Notes: generated from the sequence alone by a model not told the origin. A stretch of 64,000 bases of DNA from Leifsonia shinshuensis (GCF_022606355.1 NZ_JAHHZQ010000004.1:186001-250000), one strand, 5' to 3'. Counted from the stretch's first letter, positions 45,345 through 55,760 are shown. Numbers and translations: made by a program.

Positions 45345-46604
45345 TCAGGTCAGCTCGGCCGTTGTGTCGCTCACGGTGGTGATCTCGATGCGGAGCGCCG
45401 AGTCGGAGAACGACTCGATATGCCGTCCCACCTTACGGATAGCTTGCCACGCCGCAGGGTCTACCCCGTTTCGCGGCACACCGGTGGTCGTGATCACGAT
45501 CGACATGGTGGCGCCGGAGGCCACGGCGGAGCCCGCAGCGACCTGCGGCCCGGCTGCGCGCTCGATGTCGAGGCTGAGCGTGCGGGCCTGGCCCGCTCCC
45601 GAGCGCACCGGGTCGCTGATCAGCAGCCACACGGCGGTCAGCAGGCCGTCGCGCTGGTCGCGGGTGAGCCCGGCGGCGAGGCCGTCAGGGTCGGTCAGGG
45701 TCACGGTGGGGCCGAGCAGCGCCGACTCGGTCACCGCGTGGTACAGCCAGGTCTCCTTGCGACCCTGGATGAGGTGCAGCCGCAGCTCGGTGGCGATGCT
45801 GGCCGCGGTGTCGGCCGTGGCCTCGTCGAGCGGAAGGGCGGTGCGACCGGTCGCGACGCCGTCGAGGAGCCGCTCGGCGGCCAGGTCGAGGCGCGCGAGC
45901 TCCTCCGAGGCCATCATGCCGACCGCGTAGCCGGGGGACGACACGGTGCTCTGCACCTGCACGAGGTCGAGTTCCAGCTGGACCAGCGTGCTGAGCGAAC
46001 GCACGATCTGCATGCCGACCAGGGGAGGCGCGATCGCGATGGCCACGGTGGCGATGCCCGGTCCGAGCATCTGCGGGTCGTCCACCGAACGGAACAGGAG
46101 AAGTCCAGCGAGCACGAGGCCGAGCACCGCTGTCGCGATGACGATGTCACGGGCCGGCCGCACCGGAACGCAGAGCAGCAAGGCCGGACCGACCGCGGCC
46201 GCGGCCGTGAGCGGGATCCACGTCGACGGCGACGCCGTGCCCACGACATCGAGCCCCACGACGCCCGCCCAGAGCACCAGGGCGGCGGCGAACAGCCAGG
46301 TCGGCAGGAGGTCGGGCAGCCGGAAGCGGAGGACGAGAGCCGTCACCAGGGTGACGACCAGCACGCCCCAGGCCGCCAGCGTGAACGGGAGATCGGGATA
46401 CTCCGGCACTGTGATCACCATGATCGCGAACAGGGAGGCGATGAGCGCGATCGATGCGACGTTGAACCCCAGGTCGAGGCGCGCCCGGCCGAGCGCATCA
46501 CGTTCCTGCCGCCCGCGCGGCAGGGCGGCGGAGCCGACCGTCCCCGACCGGCGGGAGCCGAGCAGCCCACGCGCCATCGGGATGGTGCGGTCGTCCGGGG
46601 TCAC
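45345..46604 (-). CDS. Membrane protein of the signalling operon, unknown
   Basis: The 419-residue protein has a short basic N-terminus, six to seven hydrophobic helices (about residues 45-205) and a soluble C-terminal region of about 200 residues. The latter contains MMASEELARLDLAAERLLDGVATG and IATELRLHLIQGRKETWLYHAVTES, resembling a degenerate histidine-kinase dimerisation region. The LHLIQG segment has a histidine, but no N-box or G-box of an ATPase domain is recognisable. It starts at GTG 46604 in a GTGA overlap with the kinase gene. It may modulate or sense for the kinase, but this is inferred from context only. Confidence 0.65.
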   Translation of the reverse strand: MTPDDRTIPMARGLLGSRRSGTVGSAALPRGRQERDALGRARLDLGFNVASIALIASLFAIMVITVPEYPDLPFTLAAWGVLVVTLVTALVLRFRLPDLLPTWLFAAALVLWAGVVGLDVVGTASPSTWIPLTAAAAVGPALLLCVPVRPARDIVIATAVLGLVLAGLLLFRSVDDPQMLGPGIATVAIAIAPPLVGMQIVRSLSTLVQLELDLVQVQSTVSSPGYAVGMMASEELARLDLAAERLLDGVATGRTALPLDEATADTAASIATELRLHLIQGRKETWLYHAVTESALLGPTVTLTDPDGLAAGLTRDQRDGLLTAVWLLISDPVRSGAGQARTLSLDIERAAGPQVAAGSAVASGATMSIVITTTGVPRNGVDPAAWQAIRKVGRHIESFSDSALRIEITTVSDTTAELT

Positions 46605-47767
46605 TTGGGCACCTCCAGCACCACGGTCGTCCCGCTGCCGGGCGACGAGAACAGTCGGGCATTGCCGCCCACGTCGCGCAGGCGGGCGACGATGGACTCG
46701 GTGAAGCCGAGCCTGCCCTCCTCGATGCTCGCGACGTCGAATCCCTTGCCCGCGTCGGTGACCATCGCACGCACCGTCGTCTCGTCGTCCGTGATGGTCA
46801 CGTGGGCCTCGTTCACCCCGGAGTGCCTGCGCACGTTCTCGAGGCATTCGCCGAGGGCGAGCAGGAACGAGTCGAGGACGTCGCTCGGCAGCAGCACCTG
46901 GCCGGCGCCGTGCCAGTTGACCTCCAGCCCCATCCGCCGGAAGCGCTGCTTCACCGACTCCAGGGTGTTGCCGAGCGTGGACTCCTCGACCGGTTTGAGA
47001 CGGTAGTCGCCGGATCGCGTCGGGTCGGGTGTGAAGCCGAGGCGCAGCTGGCGCAGCAGAGCGGCGTCCTCCGCGGCCTGCTCGCGCAGGGCGCCGACGC
47101 CGACGCCGACACCGGAGTGGGCGAGCAGCGTGAGCGTGGCGAGCACCGTGTCGTGCAGGAGCCGCGCGCCCTGGCGGCGTCGTGCCTCCGTCTCGCTGGC
47201 CTGACGCTCGACACGGTAGGCGCGGCTCATGGTCGAGATGCGCTTGAGCGCGCGGGGCACGGTGCGGGCCAGCCAGACGCCGGTGGCGGTGAGGGCGACC
47301 CAGCCCGCGGCGACGAAGATCAGGATCTCGACCAGACGCGACCCGGTGACCAGGAGCGTCGTCACACTGGCGCCGAGCGTCACGGCGCCCGCGAGGATCG
47401 TCACCAGGGTGCGGCGACGGGAGGTCGGCCCCAGCAGCGACACGCAGGCGACACCCACTGCGCCGATCACGCCGATCGTGGTGACCGCCGACGGTCCGAG
47501 CTGCACGCCCGGCAGCAGGTTCAGCAGGATGATCCCGACACCGGCGACGACGATCACGCACATCCACACTGTCAGCCGTGCGAGCGTCGTGAGCTGGAAC
47601 TGCGCCACCCCCATGCAGGCCAGCAGGACCAGCGACGCGAAATAGAGGGGCAGCGGAATCGTGCCGGGGACGCTCAGCGTCAACAGCGTCGTCGCGGTGG
47701 CGGTGAGTCCGACGGTGCGGGCGGTGGTGGCGAGAAGCCGATCACGCTCCTTCTGGATGCGCGACAT
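46601..47767 (-). CDS. Sensor histidine kinase (HisKA_3-like)
   Basis: The 388-residue kinase has five to six membrane helices in residues 15-165 with short loops, then a cytosolic part. The phosphoacceptor motif is RLLHDTVLATLTLLAHSG (NarL-partner type), and the ATPase domain has ALGECLENVRRHSG (N-box) and VTDAGKGFDVASIEEGRLGF. The final SSPGSGTTVVLEVPK is the last ATPase strand. It pairs with the LuxR-type regulator two genes downstream. Intramembrane sensing (cell-envelope signals) is typical for kinases with this layout. It begins 15 nt after metX on the same strand, so read-through from metX is possible. Confidence 0.88.
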   Translation of the reverse strand: MSRIQKERDRLLATTARTVGLTATATTLLTLSVPGTIPLPLYFASLVLLACMGVAQFQLTTLARLTVWMCVIVVAGVGIILLNLLPGVQLGPSAVTTIGVIGAVGVACVSLLGPTSRRRTLVTILAGAVTLGASVTTLLVTGSRLVEILIFVAAGWVALTATGVWLARTVPRALKRISTMSRAYRVERQASETEARRRQGARLLHDTVLATLTLLAHSGVGVGVGALREQAAEDAALLRQLRLGFTPDPTRSGDYRLKPVEESTLGNTLESVKQRFRRMGLEVNWHGAGQVLLPSDVLDSFLLALGECLENVRRHSGVNEAHVTITDDETTVRAMVTDAGKGFDVASIEEGRLGFTESIVARLRDVGGNARLFSSPGSGTTVVLEVPK

Positions 47768-47782
47768 GCCCCTCCGTTCCCC

Positions 47783-48988
47783 TCAGGCCTCGAACAGCCT
47801 CCTCAGCTGCCCGGTGATCGCATCGTCTTCGATCAGGAACGCGTCGTGACCGAAATCGGAGCGGATCACCACCGGAACTCTACCGTCGATCGTCTCCGGG
47901 AGGTGGGAGGCGATGAGCTGCTGTCCTTCGACGGGGAACAGCCTGTCGCTGTCGATGCCGACCACGAGGGTGCGCGCGGTCACTCGTGCGAGCGCAGCGG
48001 CCAGCCCGCCGCGTCCGCGACCGACGTCGTGCGAGTTCATCGCCTCGACGAGGGTGAGGTAGCTGTTCGCGTCGAAGCGGCGCGTGAACTTGTTGCCGTG
48101 GAAGTCGAGGTACGACTCGACGGCGAACCGGCCTCCGCCGCCGAGCGGGCTGATCTCGCTCTGCCACGCGCGCTCGAACCGCTCGTTGAGCTCGGACGGG
48201 CTGCGGTAGTTGAGCAGCGCCATCCTCCGGGCGAGCGCCAGCCCACGATGCGGCCCCTCGCCGTCCTTCTCGTCGTAGTACAGGCCGCCGTGGAAGAGCG
48301 GGTCGGTGCGCACGGCCTCGATCTGCACCGAGTTGAGCGCGATCTGGTCGGCGGTGGAGAACGGGGGAGCGGCGATCACGGCCAGCCGCTCGACGCGGTC
48401 GGGGAAGGAGACGGCCCATTCGAGCGCCTGCATGCCGCCCATCGATCCTCCGACCACGGCGGCCCAGCGGCCGACGCCGATCGCGTCGGCGAAGGCGGCC
48501 TGGGCGTTCACCTGGTCGCGGATGGTGGTGAACGGGAACCGGGGGCCCCACTCGGCGCCGTCCGGCGCGATCGAGGCGGGGCCGGTGGTGCCCTGGCAGC
48601 CGCCGAGCATGTTGGGCGCCACGACGAACCAGCGGTCGGTGTCGATCGCCTTGCCTGGCCCGATGACGCCCTGCCACCAGCCGGCGGTCGGGTGCCCGGG
48701 GCCGGAGGCCCCGATGGCGTGGCTGTCGCCCGTGAGCGCGTGCAGCACGAGCACGGCGTTGTCGGCCTCCGGCGACAGCTCGCCCCAGGTCTCGTAGGCG
48801 ACGCGCACGAAGGGGAGGGTCTCGCCGCTCTCGAACGCGAACGCGCCGATGCCGGCGAACCGCCGTGCGCCCTCGGGGTCGGATTCCTTCCAGGCCCCGC
48901 TCGCCGGAGGCTTGCCCAGCAGCGATCGCGCCTGAGCCTCCGTGATGAAGCTCGAGGGTGCCGTATCCGCCGAGGTCTGCCACTCCAT
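47783..48988 (-). CDS. metX: Homoserine O-acetyltransferase
   Basis: The 401-residue alpha/beta hydrolase-fold enzyme transfers acetyl from acetyl-CoA to homoserine in methionine synthesis. VAYETWGEL and HALTGDSHAIG lie in the N-terminal part. The nucleophile is in VVGGSMGGMQALEW, and the catalytic Asp and His are in VVGIDSDRLFP and DFGHDAFL. NMLGGCQGTTGP is diagnostic for MetX. It supplies O-acetylhomoserine to MetY, encoded 1.7 kb away on the other strand with a channel gene and an SDR gene between. No SAM riboswitch was recognised upstream. Confidence 0.95.
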   Translation of the reverse strand: MEWQTSADTAPSSFITEAQARSLLGKPPASGAWKESDPEGARRFAGIGAFAFESGETLPFVRVAYETWGELSPEADNAVLVLHALTGDSHAIGASGPGHPTAGWWQGVIGPGKAIDTDRWFVVAPNMLGGCQGTTGPASIAPDGAEWGPRFPFTTIRDQVNAQAAFADAIGVGRWAAVVGGSMGGMQALEWAVSFPDRVERLAVIAAPPFSTADQIALNSVQIEAVRTDPLFHGGLYYDEKDGEGPHRGLALARRMALLNYRSPSELNERFERAWQSEISPLGGGGRFAVESYLDFHGNKFTRRFDANSYLTLVEAMNSHDVGRGRGGLAAALARVTARTLVVGIDSDRLFPVEGQQLIASHLPETIDGRVPVVIRSDFGHDAFLIEDDAITGQLRRLFEA

Positions 48989-49042
48989 AGGTTCATTCTC
49001 CTGGAGCGCGGAGCTGCACGGCGCAGTGTTACGGCGGCGGCG

Positions 49043-49771
49043 TCAGCGGGTGCTGCGATCCGGCCGCGGATCGTCGTCGCTGTCCGCCTCGTGGTGCTGG
49101 TGCTGGTGCTGGTGCTCGTGCTCCTGCGCCCGCCGCTCCCTCGCCTGTTGCGTCTGCTCGTTGAGGTAGCTCACGATGGTGGCGCTCGCGGTTCCGACGA
49201 TCGCGATTCCACCGATCATGAGCACCACCGCCAGCAGCCTCCCCGTCAGCGTCACCGGGTAGTAGTCGCCGTAGCCGACGGTCGCCATCGTGACGCAGGC
49301 CCACCACAGCGAGTCGCCGAACGAGTGGATGTTCGAGCCGGGGGCGTAACGCTCCACCTGGTAGACCGCCAGCGAGATGACGTAGATGAACATCAGCACG
49401 AACGTGCCGGCGATGATGAGGATGCGCCGCCGCAGGTGACTGCCCGAGTTGCCGCGCAGGCTCGGCATCCGGAACAGATCGACGATCAACCGGAACGGCC
49501 GCGCGACCGGGATGAGCACCGAGAGCAGGTCGACGATGTTGTGGCGCACGAAGTCGCCTTTGTCGCCCGCGAGCCGCAGCCGCACGATGTAGTCCACGAG
49601 GAACGCCACCCAGATGAGCGCGAGCAACCAGATCAGCACCCGGTAGAGGCTCTGCGGCATCAGCGGATCGAGCACGGTCCACGAGTACGCGACAAGGAAC
49701 GCGACGCTCGCGAGGATGCCCGGCCACACCGTGGCCGCCTCCCACCGCTTGCGCTTCGCCTCGTCCGACAT
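49043..49771 (-). CDS. Voltage-gated-type potassium channel
   Basis: The 242-residue ion channel has four N-terminal helices, including a weak S4-like segment (VARPFRLIVDLFRMPSLRG), then a pore unit with selectivity filter TVGYGD (WWACVTMATVGYGDYYPVT) and a final helix (LLAVVLMIGGIAIVGTA). The C-terminal tail is cytosolic and His/Gln/Glu-rich (QEHEHQHQHQHHEADSD), encoded by a TGGTGC hexanucleotide run. No RCK/TrkA_N domain is present. It lies 44 nt after the SDR gene on the same strand. Monovalent selectivity for potassium is inferred from the filter. Confidence 0.9.
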   Translation of the reverse strand: MSDEAKRKRWEAATVWPGILASVAFLVAYSWTVLDPLMPQSLYRVLIWLLALIWVAFLVDYIVRLRLAGDKGDFVRHNIVDLLSVLIPVARPFRLIVDLFRMPSLRGNSGSHLRRRILIIAGTFVLMFIYVISLAVYQVERYAPGSNIHSFGDSLWWACVTMATVGYGDYYPVTLTGRLLAVVLMIGGIAIVGTASATIVSYLNEQTQQARERRAQEHEHQHQHQHHEADSDDDPRPDRSTR

Positions 49772-49815
49772 GTCCGTCCCGGCGCCCTCCGCCTCCGCCT
49801 CTCAGTCCGTGATCC

Positions 49816-50592
49816 TCAGCCCTTGACCCTCAGCGGGCCCTTGGCGAACCGGTGCGAGGCCGCCTGCGCCACCGGCTTCACCACGATCAGGTCGAGGTCG
49901 ACGTGGCGAGGCAGCTCCAGGGCGTGCACGATGGTCTCCGCGATGTCGTCGGCGGTGAGCGGCTCTGGCACGTCTTCGTAGACCGCGTCGCGACGCTCCC
50001 GATCGCCGCCGAACCGCACGAGCGAGAACTCCTCGGTGGCGACCATCCCCGGCGCCACCTCGACAACACGGATGGGCTCGCCGTTCAGCTCCAACCGCAA
50101 CACCTCGGTGAGCGCGTGCTGGGCGAACTTGGCGGCGTTGTAGCCCCCGCCGCCCACATAGGCCGAGTGACCGGCGATCGAGGTGAGGTTCAGGATGTCG
50201 GCGTGGCCGGACTCCCGGGCTCCGTCGCGCAGCAGCGGCAGCAGAGCGCTGATCACCCGCTTGGTGCCGAGGACGTTGATCTCGAACATCCACACCCAGT
50301 CGTCGATGCTGGAGGCCTCGACCGAGTCGAGGCCCTTGGCCCCGCCCGCATTGTTGACGAGCGCGTGGATCGGACCGGTCGCCGCGAGGTGGTCGCGCAG
50401 CGCGTCGACATCCTCCTGTCGGGTCAGATCGGCGGCGAAGACGTCGGCGCCGGTCTCGGCGGCGAGCTCGTCGAGGCGGTCCTGGCGGCGGGCGACGCCG
50501 ACGACCTCCCAGCCCCGCTCGCGGAACAGGCGGACCGTCGCCGCCCCGATCCCCGAACTCGCTCCCGTCACGACCACACGTCTGCTGCTCAT
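49816..50592 (-). CDS. Short-chain dehydrogenase/reductase
   Basis: The 258-residue Rossmann-fold enzyme has TGASSGIGAATVRLF (cofactor glycine motif), an Arg near the second strand (ARRQDR) favouring NADP, NNAGGAKGL, the catalytic Ser in LTSIAGHSAYVGGGG and the YNAAKFA Tyr-Lys pair. It resembles the YdfG/serine-3-dehydrogenase group of SDRs acting on hydroxy acids or aldehydes. ATG 50592 is preferred over GTG 50607 since it directly precedes SSRRVVVTGASSG. It is divergent from metY across 132 nt. Confidence 0.88.
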   Translation of the reverse strand: MSSRRVVVTGASSGIGAATVRLFRERGWEVVGVARRQDRLDELAAETGADVFAADLTRQEDVDALRDHLAATGPIHALVNNAGGAKGLDSVEASSIDDWVWMFEINVLGTKRVISALLPLLRDGARESGHADILNLTSIAGHSAYVGGGGYNAAKFAQHALTEVLRLELNGEPIRVVEVAPGMVATEEFSLVRFGGDRERRDAVYEDVPEPLTADDIAETIVHALELPRHVDLDLIVVKPVAQAASHRFAKGPLRVKG

Positions 50593-50724
50593 GCTGCCTA
50601 TTCTCACGGGTTACGGCATGTTTCGGCAGCGTTGCCCACGCGGGGCCGCGAGTCTAGCGTGTTACCGACCACCGAACGGTGCCCCAGCCGAGCAAAGCCA
50701 TCACCCGAACGAGGAGCTCACGCC

Positions 50725-52047
<1,323 letters not shown>

Positions 52048-52060
52048 CCCCGAACCAGTG

Positions 52061-52119
52061 CCGAGGGGCACGTCGTTGTCACTTTTCCGCCCGGAGAGTG
52101 ACAACGACGTGCCCCTCGG
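52061..52119. repeat. Hairpin repeat element, copy 3 (CCGAGGGGCACGT family)
   Basis: A perfect 23-bp stem (52061-52083 with 52097-52119) surrounds a 13-nt loop. It starts CCGAGGGGCACGTCGTTGTC and is the best-preserved copy. It lies between convergent metY and the nucleotidyltransferase gene. Confidence 0.85.
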
Positions 52120-52136
52120 TGCGTGTGGGTGACCAG

Positions 52137-52928
52137 TCAGGCGCGCGCGAGGGCGACGCAGGCGCGGAGGAGGGCGATGGACTCGCGGGCGTCGGCGGTC
52201 GTGAACGTCTGGCGCTCGCCGGCGCGGTCGAGTACGGCGCGGTCGAGCAGCGCGGCGTGCTCCGGCCAGCGTTCGGCGGCGGCGCGGGCGGCCGCGGTCT
52301 TCGACACGATGCGCCCGGTCTCCATCGTCTCCACCAGCCGGATCGGCCCGAGCGCGAGCCAGCGCACGGTCTCCGAGCGCACGATGTCGCCCTCCGCGCG
52401 GCCGGCGAGCTCGGCCTCCGCGCTGTCGCCGATCGGGTCCCAGTAGTCGACGAGGTTCGCGCGCGAGTGCGCGATGATGCCCGTGGCCGTGCCGGGATGG
52501 CGGTCGGCCGCCGGGGTCCAGATCACGTCGCCGCCGTCGGCGATGCCCTGCACGCCGTCCTCCAGCTCCCGCCAGGTCACCCAGCTCAGCTGCCCGCCCG
52601 CCAGCGCCGAGACGAGCACGCCCTCGACCACCTGGGGCGCCGACTGCACCGACTCCGGGCCGCGCGCGATCTCCGACTCCGTCAGGTAGACGCCGTCGAT
52701 GTGCGGCGACGACTCCGCGTGGAGGGTGGCGAGGGCCGGGAGGTCGTCCCTGGGGTCGCGCGTGACGACGAACACCACGTCGATGTCGCTGACGCCGTCG
52801 TGCCAGTCGCCGGTCGCAGCCGAACCGGTGACCACGGCGCGGCTGACCAGGCCGGGGGCGATGCGCCGCTGTTCGAGGAGGAACCGGGTGAGGGCGTCGC
52901 CGACCTGCGGCGGTAGTGGAGTGTCCAT
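52137..52928 (-). CDS. Nucleotidyltransferase domain protein (aminoglycoside adenylyltransferase-like)
   Basis: The 263-residue protein has the nucleotidyltransferase signature VTGSAATGDWHDGVSDIDVV with Gly35-Ser36 and Asp48-x-Asp50. It is followed by a mostly helical C-terminal half (LRACVALARA at the end), as in ANT(3'')-like and DUF4111 proteins. It could modify an aminoglycoside or another small molecule or protein; resistance cannot be claimed from sequence alone. Base composition matches the chromosome. It lies 21 nt downstream of an MFS gene on the same strand. Confidence 0.78.
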   Translation of the reverse strand: MDTPLPPQVGDALTRFLLEQRRIAPGLVSRAVVTGSAATGDWHDGVSDIDVVFVVTRDPRDDLPALATLHAESSPHIDGVYLTESEIARGPESVQSAPQVVEGVLVSALAGGQLSWVTWRELEDGVQGIADGGDVIWTPAADRHPGTATGIIAHSRANLVDYWDPIGDSAEAELAGRAEGDIVRSETVRWLALGPIRLVETMETGRIVSKTAAARAAAERWPEHAALLDRAVLDRAGERQTFTTADARESIALLRACVALARA

Positions 52929-52949
52929 GGTTCCCCCTGTCTCGTCCGG

Positions 52950-54410
52950 TCAGACGATCGCAGCCTCCGCGTCGGCGAATGCCAGGCGCGGCACGAAGAA
53001 GAGGAGGATCGCTGCCACGAGCGCGCCGAGACCGCAGATCGTCCAGACCAGCATGTAGCCGAACAGGCTCGCCGCCGTGGCGGTGACGGTCGCGGCGCCC
53101 GTCAGCAGCACGACACCGAAGACGGCGGAGGCGAAGGAGCCGCCGATCGTCTTCGTGGTGTTCGTCATCGCCGTCGCGACGCCCGTCTGGCCGCGCGGGG
53201 CCGCGGCGGCGGCGGCAGCGGGCAGTGCGCCGACAAGCGCCCCCGAGCCGATGCCGGCGATCGCCATGTTCAGGAACACCTCCCACGTCTGGAGGTGGAA
53301 CGGCAGGAACATCAGATAGCCGATCGCGACCAGGAACGCGGCCCCGATCAGTGTGACGCGCGGGCTGAGCCAGGACGAGATCAGCGGGAAGAGGACGGCT
53401 CCGACGATCATCGAGATCAGGTACGCGCCGATCAGGATGCTGCGCTGCCCTGCGCTGAGGCCGAGCCCGTAGCCGTTCACGGGATCCGTGCCGGCGTAGG
53501 TGCTCAGCGGCGCCTGCGCTCCGAGGAGGCTGATCCCGATCAGGCCGGCCGTCAGCTGAACCGGCCACATGTTCGGCCTCCGCATCACGCGCAGGTCGAT
53601 GGCCGGATCCTTCTGCTTCAGCTCCCAGCGCCCGAACGGCACGAACGCGAGGACGCCGAGCAGGATGAGCGCCCACACCCACCAGGTGCCCACCCCGTTG
53701 ATCCGGAGGAAGGTCAGGCCGGACGTGATCAGCAGCAGAGCCAGCGTCAGGAGCAGGAAGCCGACGCCGTCGAGCGTACGGCCACGGACCGGCTCCGACT
53801 CCGGCACCCCGAACAGGATCGCGAAGAACACCAGCGTGACCGCTGCTGCAGGCACCATGAGCGTGAGGGAGACGTTCTGGCCCAGCGCCTCGAAGAGCAA
53901 CCCGGCGCCGATCGCCCCCACGATGGCACCGACCTCCAGCGCCACCACCAGCAGGCCGGCGGCGCGGCGGGTGCGTGAGGCGGCTGTGCCCGTTCGGCGG
54001 CCCCGGTCGAAGATGAGCGCGATCTCCAGGGGAAGCCAGACCACGTAGAAGCCCTGCAGCGCGAACGCGAGGAGGTAGGTCGAGAAGTCGTTCGAGAAGG
54101 CGAGCGCCCAGCTGGCGAGCGCCGTGAGCACCGTGGCGATCAGGAGGATGCGCTTGTGGCCGAACATGTCACCGAGCTTGGCGAGCACGGGGACGACCAG
54201 CGCGGAGAGCAGCAGCTGGGCCGCCTCGAACCAGTTGTAGTCGGCGTCGTGGATTCCCAGATGCTTGACGATGTCGGAGATCAGCGGCACGTAGTAGCCC
54301 TGCAGGATGCCGCTGGTCAGCTCGACCAGCGCGAGCCAGCCGATGAGGGCCGCTGTCGCGCCGATCGCCGTGGTCGCCCGACGCTGGGCGACCGTCTTCT
54401 CCGATGTCAT
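52950..54410 (-). CDS. MFS transporter (14-helix type)
   Basis: The 486-residue protein has about 14 helices. The start contains LVELTSGILQGYYVPLISDIVKHLGI; motif A is weak (LAKLGDMFGHKRILLI). It has the fold of DHA2-like exporters, but its first helix differs from EmrB. Substrate unknown. It is upstream of, and probably co-transcribed with, the nucleotidyltransferase gene. Only 42 nt separate it from the divergent phosphoribosyltransferase gene. Confidence 0.85.
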   Translation of the reverse strand: MTSEKTVAQRRATTAIGATAALIGWLALVELTSGILQGYYVPLISDIVKHLGIHDADYNWFEAAQLLLSALVVPVLAKLGDMFGHKRILLIATVLTALASWALAFSNDFSTYLLAFALQGFYVVWLPLEIALIFDRGRRTGTAASRTRRAAGLLVVALEVGAIVGAIGAGLLFEALGQNVSLTLMVPAAAVTLVFFAILFGVPESEPVRGRTLDGVGFLLLTLALLLITSGLTFLRINGVGTWWVWALILLGVLAFVPFGRWELKQKDPAIDLRVMRRPNMWPVQLTAGLIGISLLGAQAPLSTYAGTDPVNGYGLGLSAGQRSILIGAYLISMIVGAVLFPLISSWLSPRVTLIGAAFLVAIGYLMFLPFHLQTWEVFLNMAIAGIGSGALVGALPAAAAAAAPRGQTGVATAMTNTTKTIGGSFASAVFGVVLLTGAATVTATAASLFGYMLVWTICGLGALVAAILLFFVPRLAFADAEAAIV

Positions 54411-54440
54411 GCGCGGATGCTAACACCTGCCCTGCCCTTG

Positions 54441-54446
54441 TACGGT
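54441..54446 (+). promoter_or_regulatory. -10 element for a leaderless phosphoribosyltransferase mRNA
   Basis: TACGGT is followed after 6 nt by GTG 54453, so the start codon lies at +1. Confidence 0.5.
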
Positions 54447-54452
54447 AGATGC

Positions 54453-54974
54453 GTGGCCAGCGAACTCGACGATTCAGGTACAGGCGTTCTCGCGGAGACC
54501 GAACGGGAGGTCCTGGGCTGGCTCGAGTTCGGCGAGGCGTCGCGCCATCTCGCAGGGGAGGTCGTCGAATCCGGCTTCGAACCCGACATGGTGGTGGCCA
54601 TCGCGCGCGGCGGCCTGCTGCTCGCCGGCGCCATCTCGTACGCCCTCGGCATCAAGGCGTGCGGCGCCCTCAACGTGGAGTTCTACACGGGGGTCGACTC
54701 GCGCCTCCCCGAGCCGGTGGTGCTGCCCCCGATGCTCGACGCGTCCGCCCTCGAGGCCAAGCGCGTGCTGCTCGTCGACGACGTGTCCGATTCCGGCCGC
54801 ACCCTCGCGCTGGTGGTCGACCTGATCGCGGCCTCCGGTGCCGACGTGCGCACCGTCTGCCTCTACTCCAAGCCGCACACCGTGCTGGAGCCCGACTTCG
54901 TCTGGCGTCGCACCGACCGGTGGATCACGTTCCCCTGGTCCGCGCTCCCGCCCGTCACCCCGGCCACGCACTGA
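54453..54974 (+). CDS. Phosphoribosyltransferase
   Basis: The 173-residue type I phosphoribosyltransferase has a PRPP loop (AKRVLLVDDVSDSGRTLALV) and an N-terminal VVAIARGGLLLAGAISYALGIK segment with the pyrophosphate-binding loop. It resembles xanthine/hypoxanthine phosphoribosyltransferase-like proteins of actinobacteria, often listed as uncharacterised. The GTG at 54453 lies 6 nt after TACGGT and has no Shine-Dalgarno. The ung gene follows 39 nt downstream. Confidence 0.85.
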   Translation: MASELDDSGTGVLAETEREVLGWLEFGEASRHLAGEVVESGFEPDMVVAIARGGLLLAGAISYALGIKACGALNVEFYTGVDSRLPEPVVLPPMLDASALEAKRVLLVDDVSDSGRTLALVVDLIAASGADVRTVCLYSKPHTVLEPDFVWRRTDRWITFPWSALPPVTPATH

Positions 54975-55013
54975 GCACCGCACCGCGGAAACTCTGATGG
55001 CACGGAGACTCTG

Positions 55014-55706
55014 ATGGCGAAGGCGCTCGCCGAGCTCGCCGCCGACGGCTCGATGGATCCGGGCTGGGCAGAAGCGCTCGCCCCCGTCGCCGACCGGATC
55101 GCGGCGATGGGCGACTTCCTGCGCGCGGAGGTCGCGGCCGGGAGGCCGTACCTGCCGGCCGGCGGGAACGTGCTGCGAGCCTTCCGTGCGCCGTTCTCCG
55201 ACGTGCGCGTGCTCATCGTCGGGCAGGACCCCTACCCGACGCCCGGCCACCCGATCGGTCTCTCGTTCGCGGTGGAGCGCCACGTGCGCCCGATCCCGCG
55301 CAGCCTCCAGAACATCTACCGGGAGCTGCGCGACGACCTCGGCATCGTGCCGCCGGCGCACGGCGACTTGAGCGCGTGGTCGAACAGCGGCGTGATGCTG
55401 CTCAACAGGGTGCTGACCGTCCGCCCCGGCGCCCCGGCCTCCCACCGCGGCGCCGGCTGGGAGCCGATCACCGAGCACGCCATCCGCGCGCTGGTATCGC
55501 GCGGCAGGCCGTTCGTGAGCATCCTGTGGGGGAGGGACGCCTCCACGCTGAAGCCCATGCTCGACGGCAATCCCGTGATCGAGTCACCGCACCCGAGCCC
55601 GTTGTCGGCCTCCCGCGGCTTCTTCGGTTCGCGGCCGTTCTCGCGCAGCAACGCCCTGCTGGAGGGGGTCGGCGAACAGCCGGTGGACTGGTCGCTGGAG
55701 CCGTAA
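55014..55706 (+). CDS. ung: Uracil-DNA glycosylase, family 1
   Basis: The 230-residue repair enzyme removes uracil from DNA. It shows the water-activating loop [16 protein letters not shown], the uracil-binding [13 protein letters not shown] and [11 protein letters not shown] segments, and the minor-groove loop [23 protein letters not shown] with the catalytic His. Start ATG 55014 lies in the second copy of a 17-nt direct repeat (ACTCTGATGGC core at 54989-55020). The first copy carries an out-of-frame ATG with a five-codon frame. The length is normal. Confidence 0.95.
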   Translation: MAKALAELAADGSMDPGWAEALAPVADRIAAMGDFLRAEVAAGRPYLPAGGNVLRAFRAPFSDVRVLIVGQDPYPTPGHPIGLSFAVERHVRPIPRSLQNIYRELRDDLGIVPPAHGDLSAWSNSGVMLLNRVLTVRPGAPASHRGAGWEPITEHAIRALVSRGRPFVSILWGRDASTLKPMLDGNPVIESPHPSPLSASRGFFGSRPFSRSNALLEGVGEQPVDWSLEP

Positions 55707-55760
55707 CGCGCTCGAAACGCTCCACGACGTACGCTTGTCGTGCACGTTACGGAGGTCGCT

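Noticed and set aside
50593-50724. Possible SAM riboswitch before metY
   Set aside because: The conserved SAM-I, SAM-II or SAM-IV cores were not found by eye. Only a short GC-rich leader is present.
52137-52928. Acquired aminoglycoside-resistance gene
   Set aside because: It has a nucleotidyltransferase core, but its GC content matches the chromosome, there is no mobile context, and the substrate cannot be inferred.
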